DNA of 64,000 nt from Lyngbya sp. CCAP 1446/10 (GCF_026130175.1 NZ_JAIGNI010000032.1:1-64000), one strand, 5' to 3'. Positions 25,874 through 36,200 are shown, numbered from the stretch's first letter. Notes: generated from the letters alone by a model not told the origin. A program made the numbers and translations.

Positions 25874-26092
25874 TTAAGCTGCAACGGTCATCAGACTTGG
25901 AGGCACTAAACCTTCTTCTTCGCAATAGTCAAGGTAGCTGGCGATCGCTTCTTGAGCATTGGCGATCGCTTCTTCATAAGTTTTCCCATAAGTGCAAGGC
26001 TGCATCGCCAGTTTAGCAAACTCTGGTAGTGTTACCAAATACAGTTGATCCTCTTGTGACCATTGAATTAATAAACTATAGCGGTAGTTCAT
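25874..26092 (-). CDS. hicB: HicB-type antitoxin
   Basis: The 72 residues have the HicB partial RNase-H-like fold: YRYSLLIQWSQEDQLYLVTL, PEFAKLAMQPCTYGKTYEEA, IANAQEAIASYLDYCEEEGL. No C-terminal DNA-binding helix-turn-helix is present, as in short HicBs. It overlaps the upstream toxin gene by four bases, the usual hicA-hicB coupling. Confidence 0.88.
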   Translation of the reverse strand: MNYRYSLLIQWSQEDQLYLVTLPEFAKLAMQPCTYGKTYEEAIANAQEAIASYLDYCEEEGLVPPSLMTVAA

Positions 26093-26310
26093 TCTTCTGA
26101 TTCCTCTGCTGCAATTGTTTTTAACTCTTGAATCGCTTGTTTTAACAATTTCTCCAAATATAACGGTGTATCTTCACCGTCTTTGAAGGCAATAGTAATT
26201 AACAGTTGTAGTTGCGAATGCTTCCAGTTCTGATGACTCCCCTTCCCACGCCGCTGCACAAACCCTAATCTAATCAATGCAGCCTTATAGTCCCGAATTT
26301 TCCTTGGCAT
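26089..26310 (-). CDS. hicA: HicA-type mRNA interferase toxin
   Basis: The 73 residues have the double-stranded-RNA-binding-like fold with the catalytic histidine in RRGKGSHQNWKH (His about 25). The beginning, MPRKIRDYKAALIRLGFVQR, is typical. The C-terminus is extended by an acidic tail (IAAEESEE). HicA toxins cleave mRNA until bound by HicB, encoded immediately downstream. Confidence 0.88.
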   Translation of the reverse strand: MPRKIRDYKAALIRLGFVQRRGKGSHQNWKHSQLQLLITIAFKDGEDTPLYLEKLLKQAIQELKTIAAEESEE

Positions 26311-26384
26311 ATAGGCCCTTACTTCATTTACATAACTCTCAATTGAGTTCCCCGACTTCCTAGTTTAGCATTAATATCGCTTTT

Positions 26385-26570
26385 CTGGGATGGGAGGGCG
26401 ATCGCTTTTTTGGGATGGGAGGGCGATCGCCCTTTACTGCTTTTTCATCGGCGACGGGCGATCGCTCTTTTTGGCATCGAAAGGGCGATCGCCCTTTACT
26501 GCTTTTTCACTCTTAGACGGGCGATCGCTCTTTTGGGTATCGAAATGTCGATCGCTTGTTATTTATGTTT
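26385..26570. repeat. HIP1-bearing spacer repeat, cluster A
   Basis: Three to four imperfect units follow the pattern GCGATCGCTCTTTTTGGNAT then CGATCGCCCTTTACTGCTTTTTCACTC, about 60 bp each. Related units fill the gaps at 27325-27430, 28140-28435 and 29085-29165, all between toxin-antitoxin genes. Alternating GCGATCGC sites give many nested inverted repeats. Confidence 0.75.
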
Positions 26571-26593
26571 CTCAAAAAAGAGCGATCTTTTGT

Positions 26594-26905
26594 TCAAATA
26601 AACTCTATATGATTCTGCATATCCGACGGTTCCAGTACCTCCCAAATCAAAATCAATCCTCGCACAATTTCACCGATTGACCGACTGTTTTGGTGACAGT
26701 AAACAAGACCATAGTGTTCTACACCACGCTGATGAAATGCTAAAAAATCGTCATCACGAGTAAATATTACTCGCTGTTGAGAAATTGCGAAAGCTAATTG
26801 TTCTTCATCAACTGCACCTAAAAGTCCTGCTTCTGGTGTAGTAGTGAGATTAATACCACGCCTTCTCAAAGCTTCCGCGATCGCCCGATCGACTTGCTCA
26901 TCCAT
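26594..26905 (-). CDS. DUF5615 PIN-like toxin
   Basis: The 103 residues carry PIN-like motifs: MDEQVDRAIAEALRRRGINL, AVDEEQLAFAISQQRVIFTR, DDDFLAFHQRGVEHYGLVYC, and GEIVRGLILIWEVLEP. DUF5615 proteins are predicted RNases paired with DUF433. Compared with most relatives, a few residues are missing before the first conserved Asp (MDEQV instead of a short strand plus LDEHV). The ATG overlaps the DUF433 stop by eight bases. Confidence 0.85.
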   Translation of the reverse strand: MDEQVDRAIAEALRRRGINLTTTPEAGLLGAVDEEQLAFAISQQRVIFTRDDDFLAFHQRGVEHYGLVYCHQNSRSIGEIVRGLILIWEVLEPSDMQNHIEFI

Positions 26906-27233
26906 GTGAAATCAGATTTCTTCCAAGATTCTGTCCTCTTAATTTTTGTTGCACCTTGGAAGGAATTTTTGCTTGCAATTCTTGTACAAAAGCGTCACTT
27001 TCGCGCATTTGTTGACGAATTTCTTCAAGATGGTCGTGGTAATAAGTCAAAGCTGCGTACACATCCGCTAAAGTTATCGTAGGATACCGCGACACAATTT
27101 CATCAGGAGACATTCCCATTTGTTCGTGCCAAACGACCACATCTTGAACTCGGATGCGATGTCCGGCTATGCGCGGTTTCCCCCCGCACACTCCGGGAGT
27201 AATTTCAATATGTTCGGAAATAACTGCGGTCAT
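26898..27233 (-). CDS. DUF433 antitoxin-like protein
   Basis: The 111 residues include EITPGVCGGKPRIAGHRIRV, WHEQMGMSPDEIVSRYPTIT and LADVYAALTYYHDHLEEIRQ, the conserved DUF433 helix-turn-helix core. A C-terminal basic tail after DAFVQELQAKIPS is longer than usual. It is encoded directly upstream of and overlapping the DUF5615 gene, the standard arrangement for this type II-like module. Confidence 0.87.
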   Translation of the reverse strand: MTAVISEHIEITPGVCGGKPRIAGHRIRVQDVVVWHEQMGMSPDEIVSRYPTITLADVYAALTYYHDHLEEIRQQMRESDAFVQELQAKIPSKVQQKLRGQNLGRNLISHG

Positions 27234-27324
27234 AAAACTTCCTGAAAATTCAAATTAACACCTATATTTAGTTTATCCCAAATTATCTCTATTCGACAAT
27301 TACCGCAAGTGCTTTAGTAAATGT

Positions 27325-27430
27325 AGGGAAGTGCGATCACACTTTTTGGTATCGTGCCGGTCGATCGCCCTTTACGACTTTTTCACGGGCGAATGGCGAT
27401 CGCTCTTTTTGTATTGAAAGGTCGCTCGCT
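27325..27430. repeat. HIP1-bearing spacer repeat, cluster B
   Basis: One and a half units of the family: CACTTTTTGGTATCGTGCCG, GTCGATCGCCCTTTACGACT, then GGCGATCGCTCTTTTTGTAT. It fills the gap between the DUF433 and MazF-like modules. Confidence 0.7.
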
Positions 27431-27441
27431 AGCAACTCAAT

Positions 27442-27792
27442 CTATTCTTCTCCAGGCTCATCCATGTGTAATGTGTACTGCAATGCCACCTTTAATTTTG
27501 ATAAATAATCTGCTGAAATATTGCCCAATTTTTTGATTAATCGCTGCCTATCCAGGGCTACCACTTGATAGCAAAGCACCACAGAATCTTGTGTTAAACC
27601 GCCTTCACCCGCAGGTAAAATCATTGTCCCCGGTATCTTGGCACGCCGCAGATTACTGGTTACGGGAACTACCACTACTGTTGTAGTAAAGCGGTCTAAC
27701 GTATCTCGCTGTACGGTAATGACTGGTCTAATTCCTGCTTGTTCCGAACCTCTAGTTGGATTAAGATCTGCTAAATAAACTTCTCCCAACAT
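27442..27792 (-). CDS. mazF: MazF/PemK-type mRNA interferase
   Basis: The 116 residues match the CcdB/PemK fold: GEVYLADLNPTRGSEQAGIR, PVITVQRDTLDRFTTTVVVV, PVTSNLRRAKIPGTMILPAG, DSVVLCYQVVALDRQRLIKK. The conserved RGSEQ and substrate-site residues are intact. The ATG at 27792 overlaps the stop of the upstream partner gene (TGATG), so the two are translationally coupled. Confidence 0.9.
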   Translation of the reverse strand: MLGEVYLADLNPTRGSEQAGIRPVITVQRDTLDRFTTTVVVVPVTSNLRRAKIPGTMILPAGEGGLTQDSVVLCYQVVALDRQRLIKKLGNISADYLSKLKVALQYTLHMDEPGEE

Positions 27793-28085
27793 CAAATTTT
27801 ATCCTGTTGCTGAAGTTGAGGAAGATAATCTGTTAAAGCTGTTTCCGCAAAAGCTAAATCTTCAGCGGTAAACTCAGCTTTCAATGCCGCTGCTTCTTCA
27901 TCAGAAATGGCATCCCACTGTCTAAATAATTGTTGCTGATTAGGATTTTTGGGGAATTTACCCTGTTGACTGATTAGCTGTTTGTCAGCAAGATATTTTT
28001 GGATAGCGCGATCGAGTTCTTGTAATTCTAAACAATCTAGCATTTCAAGCCGATCGAAAATTTGGTTGAGGATTGCCTGTGACAT
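27792..28085 (-). CDS. Probable antitoxin partner of the MazF-like toxin
   Basis: The 97 residues are helical and acidic toward the end (DEEAAALKAEFTAEDLAFAE). The N-terminus reads MSQAILNQIFDRLEMLDCLE. No ribbon-helix-helix or AbrB-type motif is recognisable, so it is assigned as antitoxin by position, coupling and charge only. Confidence 0.6.
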   Translation of the reverse strand: MSQAILNQIFDRLEMLDCLELQELDRAIQKYLADKQLISQQGKFPKNPNQQQLFRQWDAISDEEAAALKAEFTAEDLAFAETALTDYLPQLQQQDKI

Positions 28086-28139
28086 AGGTTTTTACTTTCT
28101 GTTAAGGCTGGTTTGTCTATTATACAATCAAATGTCAGG

Positions 28140-28435
28140 ATTTTCGAGGGTTTATACGATCGCCCTTTTAGCATCTTGCAATAGTCGATCGCCCTTAACT
28201 ACTTTTTCACTCTTAGGCGGGCGATCCTCTTCTGCAAGCTTCGCTAACGCACTTTTTGGTATCGTGCCGATCGATCACCCTTTACGACTTTTTCTCAGGT
28301 TCGGGCGATCGCTCTTTTAGTATCCAAAGGTCGATCGCCCTTTACGACTTTTTCTCAGGTTCGGGCGATCCTCTTCGAGGGCTTCGCTAACGCTCTTTTA
28401 GTATCCAAAGGTCGATCGCCCAGCAGTATCAGGCA
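28140..28435. repeat. HIP1-bearing spacer repeat, cluster C
   Basis: About four units of the family are packed here. Two units carry an extra 20-25 bases (CTTCGCTAACGC-containing) placed inside GGGCGATC|GCTCTTTT. The 28320-28430 unit nearly repeats the one at 28265-28325 (CCCTTTACGACTTTTTCTCA, GGTTCGGGCGATC). No gene lies in this stretch. Confidence 0.75.
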
Positions 28436-28442
28436 TTGTTTC

Positions 28443-28739
28443 TCAGTGAGCAACATGATGTATAGATCCAATGTATCGCTCAATTTCCTCATCCGTCAAA
28501 CTGATTCCATTCTGCCAAAGTTCATACTCACTAATATCGATATCCTCATTCCAAACCAGTCCATAACCACCCGGTTCAACTTTAAAACTCCTGAAAACCC
28601 CAGGATTGCGTAAGGCCGCAAACATCGGATTGTCTAATAATTTTGAAATGTCGTATTTTTTAATTTCAAGATTGGTAAACTTAACCATCAAGGTTTTATC
28701 ATCAATAGCGTTAGCTGAAACAATGCGCTCAGGTTTCAT
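28443..28739 (-). CDS. DUF2442 protein (antitoxin-like)
   Basis: The 98 residues contain KPERIVSANAIDDKTLMVKF, NLEIKKYDISKLLDNPMFAA, GVFRSFKVEPGGYGLVWNED and ISEYELWQNGI, all typical of DUF2442. These proteins commonly accompany DUF4160 as a presumed toxin-antitoxin-like pair. The gene starts 13 bases after the DUF4160 stop. Confidence 0.87.
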   Translation of the reverse strand: MKPERIVSANAIDDKTLMVKFTNLEIKKYDISKLLDNPMFAALRNPGVFRSFKVEPGGYGLVWNEDIDISEYELWQNGISLTDEEIERYIGSIHHVAH

Positions 28740-28752
28740 AAAAAAATCACAT

Positions 28753-29001
28753 TTATTTTAACGGTGGAAGTTTACTAAATTCTTGGCTATTCCACATATC
28801 CAGCAGTTCTTTCTGGTACAACGCAGCCCATTCTAATACCAGCTTTTGGGCCCGATTCGGTAAATCTCCTTCGATAATCTCTAAAGATTCAATCCCGATC
28901 AAAGCATTGTACTCACCGTAAACTGCGTGAAAATGAGGAGGTGGGTGATCCCCAAAGAAAATTTTGATGATAATTCCGTAAAATCGTGTAACTTCTGGCA
29001 T
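28753..29001 (-). CDS. DUF4160 protein (toxin-like)
   Basis: The 82 residues carry the family signature MPEVTRFYGIIIKIFFGDHP, then PPHFHAVYGEYNALIGIESL. The HPPPHFH motif is invariant in DUF4160. Biochemical function is not established; its regular pairing with DUF2442 suggests a regulatory or toxin-antitoxin module. Confidence 0.87.
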   Translation of the reverse strand: MPEVTRFYGIIIKIFFGDHPPPHFHAVYGEYNALIGIESLEIIEGDLPNRAQKLVLEWAALYQKELLDMWNSQEFSKLPPLK

Positions 29002-29084
29002 AAAGCTTCTCTAGACGACGATATGAGGATTATTGTAGCCGAGCTAAAGGCACAATGACATTTTAGAGCGGATTTCCAGCGATC

Positions 29085-29165
29085 GCTCTTTTTGCATCGT
29101 GCCGGTGGATCGCCCTTTACTGCTTTTTCACTCTTAGACGGGCGATCACGCTCTTTCGATCGCTC
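29085..29165. repeat. HIP1-bearing spacer repeat, cluster D
   Basis: A single unit reads GCGATCGCTCTTTTTGCATC, GTGCCGGTGGATCGCCCTTT, ACTGCTTTTTCACTCTTAGA. It marks the end of the toxin-antitoxin island. Confidence 0.7.
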
Positions 29166-29357
29166 CCTCCCAAGACTACCTACATCATTTTGTAAAGTTT
29201 TATTAAGATCAAGCCGCGTTTTGCATAAAACTAGCGCTTCCCTCCAGATAGATAAGTGACGGTTAGTTTCAGAAGTGCGATCGGCTGCGAAGGTAACGCT
29301 TACGGGCGATCGACATTTAAAACTCGCCAACTGTAGTCCTGGGCGCATAAATACCAA

Positions 29358-29424
29358 AGAAACCGGGTTTTTTCCCCAGTTCAATTGCTGTAACCCAGTA
29401 TTTTCGCAAAAAAACCCGGTTTCT
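29358..29424. repeat. Dispersed palindrome AGAAACCGGGTTTTT, copy 3
   Basis: The left arm is at 29358-29372 and the right arm at 29410-29424. The loop (including GCTGTAACCCAGTA) differs from copies 1 and 2. Confidence 0.85.
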
Positions 29425-29479
29425 GACCACCCGTGCGTCCAGGAATGTCAACTTTTAATCCTTCACAAAAATTATTCTC

Positions 29480-29810
29480 ATGTCTGCATCTACCTTTGCC
29501 AACAAATTCTACCCGTTCAGCTTGGGTTTAAGTCTGTTAAGTGCGATCGTCCTTTCTCTACCCCAATCCGTTCAGGCCAGCCCTCAAGACGGAATTTATC
29601 TCGATCGCCGCACAATCCCAACATCTGAATTGCCAGCAGAAGTTGCCAACAGCGTTTTGGAAAATGCCTCAACAACTTCTGGTTTACCAGTTTCCAGCAA
29701 ATTGCCAGCGTTCGCCAAGTCACATGGACAGATGGTTGCATGGGACGGAGAGAACCAAAGAGAATGTGTATCCCCTTTGCCCAACGTTAGTTATATTCCA
29801 ATACGGTTTA
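29480..29810 (+). pseudogene. Small secreted protein, frameshifted
   Basis: A signal peptide (FYPFSLGLSLLSAIVLSLPQ, cleavage near VQASPQ) precedes YLDRRTIPTSELPAEVANSV and LENASTTSGLPVSS. After this the shown frame loses sense, while another frame reads IASVRQVTWTDGCMGRREPK RMCIPFAQ, the expected continuation with its conserved WTDGC motif. A small deletion near 29695 explains the shift. The product would be a short periplasmic or exported protein; function unknown. Confidence 0.6.
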
Positions 29811-29954
29811 CTTAAGATAGTACAGTGGGAAAAATTATGTAAACCGTATTGAGTTATAATCAGTAGGATTTACCCAAAAAAACAACACAAACTAGAGCGG
29901 TTTATCAAATCTTTATAAAGTCTTTATCGAGTCTTTATAAAGTCTTTATCAAAA
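29800..29954. repeat. 12-bp hairpin followed by four 11-bp tandem repeats
   Basis: AATACGGTTTAC (29800-29811) pairs perfectly with GTAAACCGTATT (29839-29850) around 27 bases. Four head-to-tail 11-mers follow at 29911-29954: CTTTATAAAGT, CTTTATCGAGT, CTTTATAAAGT, CTTTATCAAAA. They lie about 290 bp upstream of the giant gene, in a 430-bp stretch without genes, and could be regulator-binding repeats. Confidence 0.7.
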
Positions 29955-30241
29955 TATTGATTTACATTAGCGATGAAATGCGTAATAATGGGATGTATCA
30001 AAAATAATCACTATTTATTTCCTACTAAACAGTCAAATCGCTGCTAAATACTCAATATTAATGGGGATTTGTAAAGTTTTCTTGGAAAACAGACTATTGG
30101 CGTAAAAAGTAAGGCTTCGCTTAGGCAGACAGATTGTAGGTCAAAATCGCAGATGATCGATAGACCAGGTAGCTAAGCGATACCTACGCCCATTCCTGCT
30201 ACTTGCTTTTTGTAAATCTAAGTTTATTTATCGGGGTGCAA

Positions 30242-33200
30242 ATGTCTAATATTCAAATCGGTAGCCTCAAAGATAACTATTTCTATATTGGTTCCACGGG
30301 TCAAAGCGATCCCACAGATACCTATTTTTTTAGTCTTCCCGCTATGGGTAGTACCCGAATCTCTGCGGTCGGTTTTAGCGGTGATATCAATATGGAACTG
30401 CGGGACAAAGAAGGGAAGGTAATCAAAAGTATTTCAACTAGCGGCACAAATGCTGGAACTATCAGCATCGATAATTTAGGGGCGGCGGACTATATTTTAA
30501 ATGTTTCTCCGGTTTCCGGAAACACAAATTATCAAGTCAGTCTAACTCCAGATGGTAAAGTCGATCCGTTAACCGGCCTGGGAGTTGATGCGGGATTTTT
30601 CACCACAGATCAAAAAGGTGAAGTCGGCTTTGATTTCCTCAACGATGGGGGCAAATATCAAGGTGAAGTAGCTATTTTCAGCTTAGATGGTATGGAGGAA
30701 CTCACTTCAGGTTCTACGGAGTTTATTAAGGAAGCTGCCAAGCGATCGTTGAGTAATTCTGTATTGGGTCATATCGTAATTTCTGAATCCATAGAAGGTG
30801 CAAATCCCTTATTTAGGGGCAGTTTGGGAGAAGAAAATTATAATAATGAGCCATATAAGGGCGTGAAAACATTTGCCACAACTCCCGGAAAGGCTTATGC
30901 TGTAATGTTGGTGCCCAACGGTCAAGTCCAAGAGGTTTTTGACAATCCCGATATTGGTGGAGATAAGCGTCCGCTGTTTTCATTATCTAGCCTCAACCCA
31001 GATGATGCTTGGCTGTACGGTCAAATAGCCGATGTTAATGGTGCTGGCATGGTATTTTCCATAGAGGATCAGCGGGTTGATACGGGTTCGGATGGGGACT
31101 ATCAGGATGTCATTTTCAAGTTGACGGGTGCAACCGGTAAAGCGGTATTGTTGAAAGAAGTAATTAATCCAGCTAAGGATTGGACTACTTCAGAAGGCGG
31201 GAAAAAATTCATCGATTTTATTAAATCAACCCCACCAACAAATACAGCACCAAAAGACTTACAATTTGATGTTTTACCGGCTTATACAGTAGGAGAAGAA
31301 ATCAGCTTTACAGGCGGTAAAGTTTACGATGCAGACGGTGTTAATAACCTCACAAAAGTTGAATTTTCCAAAAAAACTGAAGGCGGAGAATGGGTGAAGG
31401 TTAGTAATGCCGAAACTTTCACGGCTGATAGTCAAGAGTGGGCAAGTTTTAGCTACTCTCTGTCAGAGTTGAGCGCAGGGAATTATGAGGTAAAGGCGAT
31501 CGCCTACGACAAAGACGGCGCTACCAGCAATACGGTACTCAAAAGCTTTACTGTCAAAGAAGCTACGGTTACACCGACTCCAACGCCAACTCCAACACCA
31601 ACACCAACACCAACTCCAACACCGACTCCAACTCCACCGCCAGTAGTAAATACAGCACCAAAAGAATTGCAGTTTGATGTTTTACCGGCTTATACAGCGG
31701 GAGAAAAAATCAGCTTTACGGGTGGTAAAGTTTACGATGCAGACGGTGTTAATAACCTCACAAAAGTTGAATTTTCCAAAAAAACTGAAGGCGGAGAATG
31801 GGTGAAGGTTAGTAATGCCGAAACTTTCACGGCTGATAGTCAAGAGTGGGCAAGTTTTAGCTACTCTCTGTCAGAGTTGAGCGCAGGGAATTATGAGGTA
31901 AAGGCGATCGCCTACGACAAAGACGGCGCTACCAGCAATACGGTACTCAAAAGCTTTACTGTCAACAAAGAAGCTACGGTTACACCAACACCGACTCCAA
32001 CTCCACCGCTGACACCAACGCCAACACCGACACCAACGCTGACACCAACACCAACACCAACTCCACCGCTGACACCAACGCCAACACCGACACCAACACC
32101 GACACCAACGCTGACACCAACACCAACACCGACTCCGACACCAACGCTGACACCAACGCCAACGCCAACACCGACACCAACGCTGACACCAACGCCAACA
32201 CCGACTCCGACACCAACGCTGACACCAACGCCAACACCGACTCCGATTAACCAATCGCCAGAAAATTTGCGATTTAGCCTACAGACTACTTATAAACCCA
32301 ACGAAGCAATTGAGTTAACAAATACCAAAATTTTTGATGCAAATGGAGCTAATAATTTAGCTAAAGTAGATTTCAGGTTGCAGAAAGAGGGGGGAGAATG
32401 GACAGATATTAGTGATGCTACCACTTTTACTCCCGACAATTTAGACAATCGTTGGGCAACATTCAATTATACTGTGAATGGGTTGGCTGCGGGTAAATAC
32501 AATTTGAAGGCGATCGCCTACGACAAATCGGATGCAGCAAGCAATGAAGTCATGTTGAACTTCTCGATTAACACTGCACCCAGCGACTTACAATTTAGAA
32601 CTTTGCCCATCTACACAACCGGTGAAAAAGTCAGTTTTAATGGTGCAAAAGTTTTTGATGCTGAAGGAGTTAGCGACATTGCTAAAGTCGATTTCTGGTT
32701 GCAAAAAGCAGGTAGCAATAACAAGATTGAGATCGCAAATGATGTCACCCAGTTTACCAGCGACAGCGATGGAGTCGGTCGATTTAACTTTAACTATGAT
32801 TTGAGTAGCTTAGCACCTGGTCGTTACCAATTGTCAGCGATCGCCTATGACAAAGCAAACAGTGCTAGCCCGGTAACGACGGAAAACTTTGCCCTCATTA
32901 CCAATCCGGGAGAAAACGGTTTGTCTGATGATGTTAGGTTGGCGATCGCCGGTGCAGCCAACCTAGACAGCTACCCGCCAGAAGCTTTAGCAGAAACAAA
33001 GGAGTGGGTTGTGTGGGTGACACCCGGACAATCTTCGCAGCAGTTAGCAGCTAGTCTTGGCGCTACGGATCAGGGCGAGACTGGCCAGATTCCCAACACC
33101 TTTATCTGGAATTTTCCAGAGGGAATGGCCGCAACAGAGGTGGCGGCTCAGTTAGCTCAAGTATCAGGTATAGAGTTTGCGTACCCGCAGGTTCCTGTCA

Positions 33201-36200
33201 AGTTACATTTGTTGTACGAACCGAAGGAAATTTTATACAAAGATCAGTGGAATTTGCAAAATGCAAATGTCCCCGCAGCTTGGGATGTTATTAGTCCTGC
33301 AACTTCTCAAACAGTGCGGGGAAGGGGTGTAACTATTGGTATTGTCGATGACGGTTTGGAATACAAGCACCCAGATTTACAGAGTCGGTATAACCCGAAT
33401 TCAAGTTGGGATTTTACCGATAAAGATAGCGATCCGTCGCCAACATCCACAACTAGCTTTGTCGCGAATCTTTCACAACCAAAAGTCAATGGCTGGAGTA
33501 GTATATCCTTTTCTATGCCGGTGAATTTGACAGGAATGGTGAAGGCTGTTCAGGCTGACTTTGATTTCAGTCAATCTCTGCCAGCTAATTTACCCAAAGT
33601 TGAAGAGTTGCAACAAGTATCTCTGTACAGTCCTGACGCATCTGCGTTCAGCGTTGTCTATCGGCGTGCTTCTTCTGGCGCAGGAGTATGGTGGCCAGGT
33701 AGGGATGATTTGAAATTCACGCAAAAAGTAGACCTGAATTTTACTGGAAATAGCTCCCAAAGTTTCATTCTGAATCAATTCAATGGAAGTTATGCAGGTG
33801 GGAATTGGCAATTAGAAATTAAGAATCCCAATCCCGATGAGTATGATGAGCAGGAAATGCGCCAGCTTAGTGAAGAACTTCTGAAACGCTGGACATTACA
33901 AATTAACACTGCTAACCCTCACGGAACCGCAGTTGCAGGAATTGCAGCAGCCAGTGAAAACGGTAAAGGGATTATGGGTGTGGCCCCTGAAGCAAAATTA
34001 GCAGGGCTACGGCTATTTGGTAATACCGATCCACTCGATTACAAGGTTGACCCTTTGGGTAAGCAGGTTGCTGATGCTTTGTTTGACCCTCAGATCAAGG
34101 TAGGACAAGCAAACCGAAATCAGTCGATCGATATTTTTAATAACAGTTGGGGCCCGGAATATATGAGGCGGCAACCCTTGGCTTTGCAAGCTTTGGATAG
34201 TGGAGTTACCAAGGGGCGAAATGGGCTGGGGAATACTTATATATTTGCTGGTGGTAATGAGGGGAATGTGTACGGGAATGTCAATTACAACAGCTTTGCC
34301 AATTCTCGTAATACGATCGCCGTTGGTGCCATTGATCGATCGGGCAATTACGCCACTTACAGCACGCCCGGAGCCGCAATTTTAGTGTCAGCATCCTCCG
34401 ACAATGGCGATCCCCATAACCCACAAGGGATTACAACGACAGCTCTGGTTCAAAATGCGTTGTATGCTAACGATTTTGGTGGCACTTCTGCCGCAGCCCC
34501 TGTGGTTTCCGGTGCAATTGCTTTGATGTTGGAGGCTAATCCTAAACTCACCATGCGCGACGAGCAGCAGATTTTGGTGAAAACGGCTCAAAAAAATGAC
34601 CCCAATGGTACAGATTCCACAGGGAAATCAAGGTGGACTCAGAATGGAGCAGGGCTGTCGGTAAGTTATGAATATGGCTTTGGGGCGATCGATGTTGGTG
34701 CTGCGGTGAAAGCTGCTACTAATTGGACACCAGTAGGGAAAGAAATTAAGGTTAGCTCGGATCTGGAAAACGTAATGAAGGCCATACCTGACGGTAGTGC
34801 GACGGGATTGGAAGCAAAAACCACTATCTCTAACGACATTACTATTGAAAAAGTGGAAATTATCTTCGATGCTAAGCATCCAGACTGGGGTGATTTCACC
34901 TTGAAACTAATTTCCCCCAGTGGTACGGAATCGGTATTAGCAAATACCATCCCAGATATCCCTAATTCCAATAATATTGACAAGATACTTCCAGATTCTA
35001 ACCAGTGGACTTTTACCTCTGTTCGACATTTGGGTGAGTCCTCTAAGGGCGAGTGGAAGTTGCAGGTATTTGATAAAAACAACAACCTGTTAAAAGGGGA
35101 TTGGGATACTTGGAAGCTGAATATTTACGGATTTGAACCCACATTAAATGTGGTCACAAATACTAAAGATAGTGGGCCGGGGAGTTTACGCAATGTGATC
35201 ACTTTTGCGAATCAAAATATCGGCAAGGATAGGATTTTATTCAATATTCCCCTGAGCGATTCTGGCTACAATGCCAGCACAAATTCCTTGACAATTCGAC
35301 CGCTATCACCACTGCCACAGATTACCGATTCAGTGATTATTGACGGGGCAAGTCAGCCTGGATATTCAGATAGACCAATGATTGAATTAGATGGCAGCAA
35401 TGTATCAGTGGATGGTTTATATATCTCTGCTGGTAACAGTACAGTAAGGGGATTAACCATCAACCGTTTTGGTGTTGACGGTATCCGATTGAGTGATAAT
35501 GGTGGCAACATCATTGAAGGAAATTTCCTTGGTACAGATGTAACTGGTACTCAGGATTTAGGCAACCGCTATAGTGGCATATCAGTTGAGTCACCTAATA
35601 ATACTATTGGCGGTAAAACCGTTAAAGCACGAAATATCATATCTGGCAATGATAATGTTGGCATTTACATTACCGAGTCAAATGCTAATAACAACCTGAT
35701 TGAAGGCAACTATATCGGTAGCGATGTTACTGGCACGAAAGATTTGGGCAATACAAATAATGGTGTTGCTATTTTGAACGCAAGTAATAATACGGTAGGT
35801 GGGACAAGTATTGAGGCGGGTAACTGGATATTCGGCAATGGTAAAAATGGTGTCTTCGTTAACGGTGATAGTTCAACTGGTAATGCTATTTTATCTAATT
35901 CTATCTCCGGCAACGATCTTTTGGGAATCGGCTTGGGCAATAATGGATTGACAGTAAATGATATGGGAGATAGCGACACGGGCCCTAACAATTTCCAGAA
36001 TTTCCCAGAGTTAACTGCCGCGATTTCTAGCGGTGGAAATACAACGCTCAAAGGCAATATCAACAGCACTCCAAATTCTACATTGAGAGTGGAGTTTTTC
36101 TCTAACACCGTTGTAGATGACTCTAGCTATGGCAGTGGCGGTTTTGGCAGTGGCGGTTTTGGCAGTGATGGCGGTTATGGAGAAGGTGAGAAATTCCTTG

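Noticed and set aside
31566-32250. PT repeats as a CRISPR array or structural RNA
   Set aside because: They are in frame within a long coding sequence and encode Pro-Thr linkers.
31871-32254. Trp/Cys/Arg-rich minus-strand frame (127 residues)
   Set aside because: Antisense of the PT repeat tract; the WCQRW repeats are forced by the DNA repeats.
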